A stretch of 9,337 bases of DNA, taken from an uncultured Flavobacteriales bacterium. GTDB lineage: Bacteria; Bacteroidota; Bacteroidia; Flavobacteriales_D; SKUL01. The first letter of the stretch is position 1. Every line of letters begins with the position of its first letter. The notes under the pieces are model-generated. The model had not been told where the DNA came from, did no database searches, and worked only from the letters and a program-made list of their open reading frames with translations. Where the stretch lies: assembly GCA_937911795.1 (NCBI GenBank), contig CALDPJ010000003.1, forward strand, positions 1 to 9,337. The letters run 5' to 3'. Shown here one piece after another: positions 1 through 6,399 of the stretch. The position numbers and the translations under genes are program-made.

Positions 1-1
1 C

Positions 2-1873
2 GTTCATCTGTCAACCATAGAAACAATAAACACGGCACATCTCGACCGAGACCACCTCCAGAAGGCGGCTTGCTGCAATCTCAGCGAAAGTTTTGAAACC
101 GATGCCACAATTGACGTTGTAGAAAACGACGCAATTGCCGGCACCAAAAAAATCCTCATGCTGGGATTGGACGGCACATACAGCCAGATACTTTTTGAGG
201 GAATTCCGCTCATCCGGGGATTATCCTCTACCTACGGACTTACGTATGTTCCAGGCACATGGATAGAGTCCATTCAGGTCTCTAAAGGTGCGGGATCTGT
301 AGTGAATGGTTTTGAATCGATGACCGGACAGATCAATCTTGAATTCTGGAAACCGGAAGATGAAACCGATAAGGCATTCCTGAATGTTTATGCCAACCAC
401 ATGGGCCGGGCCGAAGGAAATGGATTTATCCGGCAGCGGATCAATGACAAGTGGAGTACCATGTTACTGGCGCACGGACGAACGAGTCTGATGCGTATCA
501 ACAACAACGACAATGGTTTTATGGACATGCCGATGGACAATGAAGTTCAGTTACTGAATCGTTGGAAGTACCAATCGTACAAGCGGGAAAGTCAATTCGG
601 CGTACGGTTTCTTGTTGATGATAAATTGGGGGGACAGGTTGAATTTGACCCGACACGAAACCGATTGGATCAGCCGTACTTCGGTATGCGCGTTCGCACA
701 AGGTTGATTAGTGCGTTCGGTAAATCAGGTTTTATGTTTCCAACAACTCCATGGAAAAGCATAGGATTGCAGGCATCCGCAACGTATCACGAACAGGATG
801 CGTTTTTCGGTCTGAGAGATTATCAGGCTACGCAGGCCAGTGGATACTTCAATGGTATTTATCAATCCATGCTGTTCAACACCGATCACACCTTTAAAAC
901 CGGTGTGAGTTTGCGGGTGGATGATTATCAGCAATCTTTTACCGATTCGTCATTCAACCGTACCGAAATAATTCCGGGAGCTTTTCTTGAATATTCGTGG
1001 AAACGCGGAGATAAGTTTTCTTTAATTGCCGGAACACGGGCCGATTACCACAATCTATTTGGTCTGTTTATCAGTCCACGTTTGCACGCGAAATACAATT
1101 TCACGCCGCTGTCAGTGCTGCGTATTTCGGGTGGAAAAGGATTCCGAAGCCCGGTTCTGTTCGCAGAGAACATCAGCCCGCTGGTAAGTTCGCGGGAGGT
1201 GCTGGTACTGGAAACTCCGCGGGCCGAAGAATCGTGGAATACCGGAATTTCCTTTCTGCAAAAATTCACGATTGCAGGAATGGAAGGGCACATTAACGTA
1301 GATTATTTTTACACCTGGTTCGAAAATCAATTGATTATTGATATGGATCAGAGTGCCCGTCAACTGTTGTTCTACAACCTCGATGGTGAATCGTACTCGC
1401 ATAGCTTTCAGGCGGATTTTTTACTCACTCCTGTTGAGCGTTTTGACGTGAAGCTTGCATACAAGCGATATGAAGTGAAGACGACCTATATCGGGCAAGG
1501 ATTGACCGACAGACCTTTTGTTCCCCGGGACCGGGCGTTGATTAACCTGGAATACCGTACACCTTTCGATCTCTGGAAATTTGATTTGACAACGAACTGG
1601 TACGGAATGAGCAGGATTCCATCAACAGCCGAAAATCCGGTTGAACATCAACGCCGAACATCGTCTCCGAGTTATTTTATGCTGAGCGGACAGGTTACGA
1701 AAACTTTTAAATTCGGTGAAATCTATCTGGGGGGTGAAAACCTTCTCAACTTCAAACAGGCCCATCCGATCATCGATCCGGAGAATCCTTTTGGTGATAT
1801 TTTTGATGCATCCATGATTTGGGGCCCCATTAACGGAACCGTGGTATACATCGGCTTCCGAACCAATTTTTAA
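2..1873 (+). CDS. TonB-dependent outer-membrane receptor, 5' partial (probable copper/heavy-metal type)
   Basis: The reading frame is open from the left edge to a TAA at 1871-1873, giving 623 residues. The first ATG in this frame (158) lies inside the plug domain and is not the true start, so the signal peptide and start of the plug are missing. The visible part of the plug runs through about residue 110. It contains the signature CCNLSESFET at residues 24-33, then MLGLDG and the stretch VSKGAGSVVNGFESMTGQIN typical of the plug end. The rest is a long amphipathic beta-barrel ending in a terminal phenylalanine (GFRTNF), the usual signal for outer-membrane insertion. The family imports ligands across the outer membrane using TonB energy. 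In Bacteroidota, receptors with the paired-cysteine plug signature often sit beside HMA-domain proteins, as here, which suggests a metal or metal-complex ligand. Confidence in the family is very high; the substrate is inferred. Confidence 0.95.
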   Translation, partial: VHLSTIETINTAHLDRDHLQKAACCNLSESFETDATIDVVENDAIAGTKKILMLGLDGTYSQILFEGIPLIRGLSSTYGLTYVPGTWIESIQVSKGAGSVVNGFESMTGQINLEFWKPEDETDKAFLNVYANHMGRAEGNGFIRQRINDKWSTMLLAHGRTSLMRINNNDNGFMDMPMDNEVQLLNRWKYQSYKRESQFGVRFLVDDKLGGQVEFDPTRNRLDQPYFGMRVRTRLISAFGKSGFMFPTTPWKSIGLQASATYHEQDAFFGLRDYQATQASGYFNGIYQSMLFNTDHTFKTGVSLRVDDYQQSFTDSSFNRTEIIPGAFLEYSWKRGDKFSLIAGTRADYHNLFGLFISPRLHAKYNFTPLSVLRISGGKGFRSPVLFAENISPLVSSREVLVLETPRAEESWNTGISFLQKFTIAGMEGHINVDYFYTWFENQLIIDMDQSARQLLFYNLDGESYSHSFQADFLLTPVERFDVKLAYKRYEVKTTYIGQGLTDRPFVPRDRALINLEYRTPFDLWKFDLTTNWYGMSRIPSTAENPVEHQRRTSSPSYFMLSGQVTKTFKFGEIYLGGENLLNFKQAHPIIDPENPFGDIFDASMIWGPINGTVVYIGFRTNF

Positions 1874-1885
1874 AAACACAACATC

Positions 1886-2236
1886 ATGAAAAACATATTA
1901 GCAATCGCAATATTATTCTTCACAATGGGTGTATCAGCCCAAAGCGAAAATTCGAAATCGGATACAGTAACCATACAAACCTCTGCAGTTTGTGAAATGT
2001 GTGTGGCCACAATTGAGAAAGGCTACGCTTATGAAAAAGGTGTAAAATCTTCATCAGTAGATCTGGATAGCGGAACCGTAACAGTTATCTATAATCCGAA
2101 GAAAACAGATGAAGAGACGGTAAGAACAGCGCTCACCAACATGGGCTACACCGCCGATGAGAACGATCCGAATATAAAAGCATACGATAATCTCCACCCT
2201 TGTTGTAAAGCTGGCTATGACAAAAACGATCATTAA
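1886..2236 (+). CDS. Exported heavy-metal-associated (HMA) domain protein
   Basis: This 116-residue protein starts 12 bases after the receptor stop, so the two are almost certainly one operon. Residues 1-18 form a signal peptide with a likely cut after VSA (residue 18). A single HMA ferredoxin-like fold follows at about residues 27-92. Its metal-binding pair is Cys36 and Cys39 in AVCEMC, where the usual methionine of MxCxxC is replaced. The C-terminus adds a second cysteine pair, Cys106-Cys107 in HPCCK, outside the HMA fold. This points to a periplasmic or membrane-exposed soft-metal chaperone or scavenger, probably for Cu(I), working with the receptor upstream. The ATG follows an A/C-rich stretch without a Shine-Dalgarno, normal for Bacteroidota. 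The last 20 bases overlap the next gene in another frame. The fold is clear; metal identity and partner are inferred. Confidence 0.93.
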   Translation: MKNILAIAILFFTMGVSAQSENSKSDTVTIQTSAVCEMCVATIEKGYAYEKGVKSSSVDLDSGTVTVIYNPKKTDEETVRTALTNMGYTADENDPNIKAYDNLHPCCKAGYDKNDH

Positions 2237-2738
2237 TGCTGTAAGAGGAATCGCTCCTCAATTCGGAGAGAACTGCTATCTCGCTCCAAACGCTACCATT
2301 GTTGGCGACGTGGTTATGGGTCACAACTGCAGCGTTTGGTTTCAGGCGGTTATACGGGGAGATGTCAATTCCATCCGAATAGGCGATCAGGTAAATATTC
2401 AGGATGGCGCCATCATTCACTGCACTTATCAGAAAGCAGCCACCACCATTGGAAATCGCGTATCTATCGGTCACCGGGCAATTGTGCACGGCTGCACGAT
2501 TCATGATGATGTGCTTATTGGAATGGGTGCAATTGTTATGGATGGTGTTGTAATCGAATCCGGAAGTTTAATTGCTGCGGGTTCGGTGGTGCTCGAAAAC
2601 ACTATTGTTGAAACTGGTTCGCTTTATGCCGGAGTTCCTGCAAGAAAAGTGAAAACCATCGACAAGAAGTTATTCGAAGGAGAGATCAAACGCATTGCAG
2701 ATAATTATGTAATGTATTCGGATTGGTTTAAGGATTAG
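2217..2738 (+). CDS. Gamma-carbonic anhydrase-family protein (left-handed beta-helix)
   Basis: This 173-residue protein has no signal peptide and should be cytoplasmic. Residues 18-145 show the hexapeptide repeats of a left-handed beta-helix (for example ATIVGD, VSIGHR, VLIGMG, SLIAAG), closed by an amphipathic C-terminal helix ending YSDWFKD. The residues expected for the metal site of the gamma-carbonic anhydrase fold are present: His68 (IIHC), His86 (IGHR) and His91 (IVHGC), with Arg47-Asp49 and Gln62-Asp63 at the conserved subunit-interface positions. Family members are trimers that bind Zn or Fe. Some hydrate CO2, while many bacterial YrdA/CaiE/PaaY-like members have unproven activity. 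The ATG at 2217 gives the family's normal N-terminus (start of the helix at VRGIAP), so the 20-base overlap with the HMA gene is real and suggests coupled translation. Its stop overlaps the convergent murI stop by 11 bases. Confidence 0.95.
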   Translation: MTKTIINAVRGIAPQFGENCYLAPNATIVGDVVMGHNCSVWFQAVIRGDVNSIRIGDQVNIQDGAIIHCTYQKAATTIGNRVSIGHRAIVHGCTIHDDVLIGMGAIVMDGVVIESGSLIAAGSVVLENTIVETGSLYAGVPARKVKTIDKKLFEGEIKRIADNYVMYSDWFKD

Positions 2739-3528
2739 TCCAGAGATCCGCTACTTCGAGCGAAATTTTCTCACCGAAAAATAACCTCGTACTGTTCTGG
2801 AAGGAAGTTGTAAAGTCGGATACAAGAAACCGATGCACAGGTTTATTCGAAGATTTATCGGGAATTGCCTGTGCCACACTGGCCGCAACTATGTTGGCAG
2901 TATCCAGGACTGCAACATCTTTGCCCTCATAATATTTTTCGACCTGCTTTCGAATGAGCGGATAATGGGTGCATCCGAGAATCAAGGCCGAAATTCCTTC
3001 CAGAAAACGGTTGGACAGATAATTATTGATGATGGTCTGGCTGATGTTGTTGTTGAAAAAACCTTCTTCTATCATCGGCACCAGTAATGGGGTAGCCATA
3101 GTTTTCACCGTGAGCGAAGCGTTGAAACTGTTGATTACCCGTGGATACGCCCGTGTTTTAATAGTTCCCTTAGTGCCGATTACTCCGATTGACTGATTGT
3201 GGTAATGTTCTGCAACATACCGCGCAACAGGATCAATTACATTGAACGAAGGGATTTCTGAACCTGCGGCTGCCGCAATCTCCTTTCTGGCGATGCTGGC
3301 CGCAGTATTGCAGGCAACAATAATGGTTTCGCAACCCTCATCAATCAGGAAGCGGGTTATTCTTTCTGAATACTGCCGGATTGCTTTGGGTGATTTGTCG
3401 CCATATGGAAGGTGTGCTGTATCACCAAAATAAATAATGGAGCGGTTCGGCAGCAAGCGGTGAATTGCGCTGGCTACGGTAAGTCCACCAAGACCTGAAT
3501 CAAATATTCCAATGGGTGCTTCAGACAT
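2728..3528 (-). CDS. murI: Glutamate racemase
   Basis: MurI interconverts L- and D-glutamate without a cofactor, supplying D-glutamate for peptidoglycan; it acts in the cytoplasm. The start at 3528 gives 266 residues, normal for the family, and begins MSEAPIGIFDSGLGG with the conserved DSGLGG loop at residues 10-15. The two catalytic cysteines are Cys73 (VACNTA) and Cys186 (LGCTHYP). The YFGDTAHLPYG motif at residues 33-43 is also intact. The frame stays open further upstream to 3687, but those residues run back through the terminator and into the peptidase gene, so the extension is not coding. Upstream lies an intrinsic terminator, so murI probably has its own promoter. A weak Bacteroidota-like pair (TTTG at 3568-3565, 19 bases, TAATTATC at 3545-3538, read on the minus strand) fits but would leave a very short leader. 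The 3' end overlaps the convergent carbonic anhydrase-like gene. Confidence 0.97.
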   Translation of the reverse strand: MSEAPIGIFDSGLGGLTVASAIHRLLPNRSIIYFGDTAHLPYGDKSPKAIRQYSERITRFLIDEGCETIIVACNTAASIARKEIAAAAGSEIPSFNVIDPVARYVAEHYHNQSIGVIGTKGTIKTRAYPRVINSFNASLTVKTMATPLLVPMIEEGFFNNNISQTIINNYLSNRFLEGISALILGCTHYPLIRKQVEKYYEGKDVAVLDTANIVAASVAQAIPDKSSNKPVHRFLVSDFTTSFQNSTRLFFGEKISLEVADLWTNP

Positions 3529-3566
3529 GGTGCCGAAGATAATTAAAAGGTAAATGTTGGGTATCA

Positions 3567-3601
3567 AAAAAGGCGCAGCCAAAACATGACTGCGCCTTTT
3601 T
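3567..3601 (-). terminator. Intrinsic terminator of the S9 peptidase gene
   Basis: A perfect 12-bp stem (AAAAAGGCGCAG at 3567-3578 pairing with 3590-3601) encloses an 11-base loop. On the minus strand it begins 17 bases past the peptidase stop and ends in a run of T. The A/T ends make it symmetrical, so it could also act on the plus strand, but no plus-strand gene ends here. It separates the peptidase transcript from murI. Confidence 0.88.
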
Positions 3602-3617
3602 ACATTCGGTTCTGAAT

Positions 3618-6257
3618 TTATTGCCGGATACTGGTGATCGTAGCATTTCCCATTGCAGGAATTACCGACACCGTTTTCTCCGCACAATAATCATTGGTGT
3701 TGATCCAGAAAGTGCTTTTGTCGTTTTCGTTCTCAACAGAGGTAAGGGAAACTTTCCAGCAATCCTTGTCGTTGAAATTTTCTCTGCCTTCCACCACCAT
3801 ATTTACCTGCTTCGATTTCATGGTGCTCATATCCGCCATATTGAAGGACAATTGATAGCCTTCTGCCAGTGGCAGTCCGGATACCAGTTGATCAAAACCT
3901 GATCCGTCGCTCATGAAAGCACCGGTATAGGTGATTTCGATTTCTTTATTCATGGCATTGACTGAAACAATTCCGGGAGCGTAATCCATGGTTATCTTCT
4001 GACCCATTTGGTCAATGTTTCGGGAAAGCGGTTTCAGATCGCCGGAATAAACCATTACTTCCTTGCTCTCACCCATTGGGCCGGAGTTCACTTCTGAAAT
4101 AACCCAGTTTTCGCCATCCTTCTTAATAGAACGGTTGAGTTTCATATCGAATTCCTGACCCTGAACCGCCATTTTAACATTGTACATAAGCTCGCGCTCA
4201 CTCATCACTGTTTTTAGAGGCGGTAATTCTGCAGCTACTTCAACTTCTTTTTTGGATTCGTATGCAACTGTCGAAACATCAACGCGCAATTCCTCGAGTC
4301 GCTGTGCAACATCCTCGGGCATATCTTCCTGATATCTGCCCCCCAGAATTCCCGCTAAAAATTTCTCCGTTTCGGCAAACATTGCCATACTGTTGACTGG
4401 TTTCGCAAATCCATGCCCTTCGTCGTCGGCCAGCAAATAGGATACATCTTTTCCCCGATCGCGCATTGCAATGACGATTTGATCTGACTCTGCCTTTTTC
4501 ACCCGCGGATCATTAGCACCCTGGATAATCAACAATGGTTTATCGATTTTATCGGCGCTGAACAACGGACTTGCCTCACGAATCAGCTTTAATCCTTCTT
4601 CTGTTTCAGGATCGCCTACCATTCCATAAAGAAATGCTCTTGCCGATTCCCAATATGCAGGAATAGACTCGAGTAGCGTCAGAATATTGCTCGGTCCCAC
4701 AATGTCCACCCCGCCGGCATATAGTTCCGGCGTGAATGCCAAACCTGCCAGAGTGGCATATCCACCATAACTTCCGCCCATAATGGCAATTCTGTCTTTG
4801 TCTGCTATTCCTTCGTCAATCAAATATTTCACCCCCCAGGTGATATCATCCTGCATTAGTTTTCCCCATTGCAGATCTCCGGCGTTCATAAATGATTTTC
4901 CATATCCACCGCTGGCTCTGAAGTTGGGTTGCATTACTGCATACCCCCGATTTGCCAGGAACTGAACCAATGAATTATAACCCCAATGATCGCGCGGTCC
5001 TTTCGGTCCGCCATGTACCAAAATTACAACCGGAAGATTCTTAGCCTCAGCACCCTGCGGAATGGTCAGATATCCCGGAATCTCCAGTCCATCGCTACTT
5101 TTATATTTAATGGGTGTCATAGGAGCGAGATGCTCTTCTACCGCTTTCAGTTCGGGGCGTGGTGTATATTGATGGATCAGTTCTTTGGATTTGGTATCGA
5201 AAAACCACGATTCAGAAGCATATCTGTCGCCCGACACTGCAATCAAAAATTTAGTATAGTCATCAGTTGAACTTTGGAAACTCACTTCACGTCCCGGAAA
5301 TTGTTTTTTGAGATGCTTATAGTTCTTCTCCCAGTTTTTGTCTTTCCAGTAGTACCGGGTCTGGTCATCGGTATAGGACGTAGAGATCATTTTACGGGTA
5401 TTGCGATCAAGTCGTAAGCCCCCAAAATCAACCCGACCTTCAGGGTCACTTTCCAGTTTCGTCATTTCCTTTGACACGGGATCCATCAAATACAAGGTCA
5501 ATAAATTCAGATCACCTTTATTGGTGATGAGGTACATTTTTGAATTGTCTTCGTTCCACCCCGAAACACCGGCTGATTCCGTAACAGAAGTTTCATAAAT
5601 GGGAGTAAGCTGGTCACCTTCCTTGTGCAACATGACTGTATTGCCATTCTCATCGGTTTGGTACAGCAACCGGAGGTTATCGTCCCAATCAAATCCGTAG
5701 CTGGTAATCCGGTCTGTGTTTTCATATACCATTTCCAACTCGCCCGTAGAAATATTCAGACGGTAGAGGTCGTGCCAGGCTTTATCGCGGTCGTTCAAAC
5801 CAATGAAGAAAAGTTCATGATCAATATCACTGGATTTATACAGTTGTGCTGTAACGTCCTCCATAGGGGTGAGATTTCTGGATTCGGGCACGCCGTTTTC
5901 ACCAGGTTCATCCGATGGATTCACAATAAATACATTGATGTTTTCATCTCCATCATTGTCTTTTGCATACAACAAATACTTTCCGTCTCTCGACCAGAAA
6001 TAGCCGTATAACGGACGTTTGCTGTTCGTCATTGGACGTGCATTGTCAAAAGAGTCGTCAAACTTTTTGACCCAGATATTCATAATACCATCGTATTCCT
6101 TCAGAAAAGAAATCCATTGTCCGTCGGGGCTTAGTTGGCCTCCAGAGATTTCAGGATTTCCAAAGAATAGTTCGCGATCGAGTAACGGTGTTTCCTGAGC
6201 CTGGGAAACTGTGGCAAAAGCCATGGCTAACATGAGAAGTGAGATTTTAATGTACAT
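3618..6257 (-). CDS. Secreted S9-family (prolyl oligopeptidase-like) serine peptidase with extra C-terminal domain
   Basis: This 879-residue protein begins with a signal peptide (residues 1-20, likely cut after SQA), so it acts in the periplasm or at the cell surface. Residues 25-375 are a beta-propeller with repeats such as SPDGQWISF and WSRDGKYLLY. Residues 380-640 are an alpha/beta hydrolase with the oxyanion element HGGP (415-418), nucleophile Ser496 in GGSYGG, Asp583 in GANDPRV and His615 in EGHGF, so the catalytic triad is complete. S9 peptidases cut short peptides, commonly dipeptidyl- or acylaminoacyl-peptidase type; the subfamily cannot be fixed by eye. S9 proteins of this type usually stop near residue 640-700. 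Here a charged linker (about 645-680) leads to a beta-rich domain of about 200 residues (680-879) that resembles the DUF3108-like group (LKPLSR, SGLPLAEGY, DCWKV, FWINT). It has its own terminator, and 142 bases separate it from the upstream gene. No clear promoter was recognised in that gap. Confidence 0.95.
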   Translation of the reverse strand: MYIKISLLMLAMAFATVSQAQETPLLDRELFFGNPEISGGQLSPDGQWISFLKEYDGIMNIWVKKFDDSFDNARPMTNSKRPLYGYFWSRDGKYLLYAKDNDGDENINVFIVNPSDEPGENGVPESRNLTPMEDVTAQLYKSSDIDHELFFIGLNDRDKAWHDLYRLNISTGELEMVYENTDRITSYGFDWDDNLRLLYQTDENGNTVMLHKEGDQLTPIYETSVTESAGVSGWNEDNSKMYLITNKGDLNLLTLYLMDPVSKEMTKLESDPEGRVDFGGLRLDRNTRKMISTSYTDDQTRYYWKDKNWEKNYKHLKKQFPGREVSFQSSTDDYTKFLIAVSGDRYASESWFFDTKSKELIHQYTPRPELKAVEEHLAPMTPIKYKSSDGLEIPGYLTIPQGAEAKNLPVVILVHGGPKGPRDHWGYNSLVQFLANRGYAVMQPNFRASGGYGKSFMNAGDLQWGKLMQDDITWGVKYLIDEGIADKDRIAIMGGSYGGYATLAGLAFTPELYAGGVDIVGPSNILTLLESIPAYWESARAFLYGMVGDPETEEGLKLIREASPLFSADKIDKPLLIIQGANDPRVKKAESDQIVIAMRDRGKDVSYLLADDEGHGFAKPVNSMAMFAETEKFLAGILGGRYQEDMPEDVAQRLEELRVDVSTVAYESKKEVEVAAELPPLKTVMSERELMYNVKMAVQGQEFDMKLNRSIKKDGENWVISEVNSGPMGESKEVMVYSGDLKPLSRNIDQMGQKITMDYAPGIVSVNAMNKEIEITYTGAFMSDGSGFDQLVSGLPLAEGYQLSFNMADMSTMKSKQVNMVVEGRENFNDKDCWKVSLTSVENENDKSTFWINTNDYCAEKTVSVIPAMGNATITSIRQ

Positions 6258-6399
6258 GATTTTTCTTATTGGTTGATGAGCTTAAGGATTTTATGCTGAT
6301 TGTTATTCAAGCCTTTAAAAGTGTGACAAGATACTAACCTGACCCGAAAAACCGGAACCTTTCATCGTTAAGCGGCTATAAAAAATGATGTGTGGAATA

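Noticed and set aside
158..1873. Receptor gene starting at the ATG at 158
   Set aside because: The frame is open to the left edge and encodes conserved plug residues, including CCNLSESFET, before this ATG.
3566..3602. Terminator hairpin as part of a riboswitch or leader of murI
   Set aside because: It is a single symmetrical stem placed 17 bases after the peptidase stop, with no aptamer-like structure between it and the murI ATG.
3529..3687. 53-residue N-terminal extension of glutamate racemase
   Set aside because: It would begin inside the end of the peptidase gene and run through the terminator stem; the family's N-terminus begins at the ATG at 3528.
6258..6399. Promoter for the S9 peptidase gene
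   Set aside because: TATCTTG and several TTG elements occur, but no pair fits the Bacteroidota consensus at proper spacing well enough to call.
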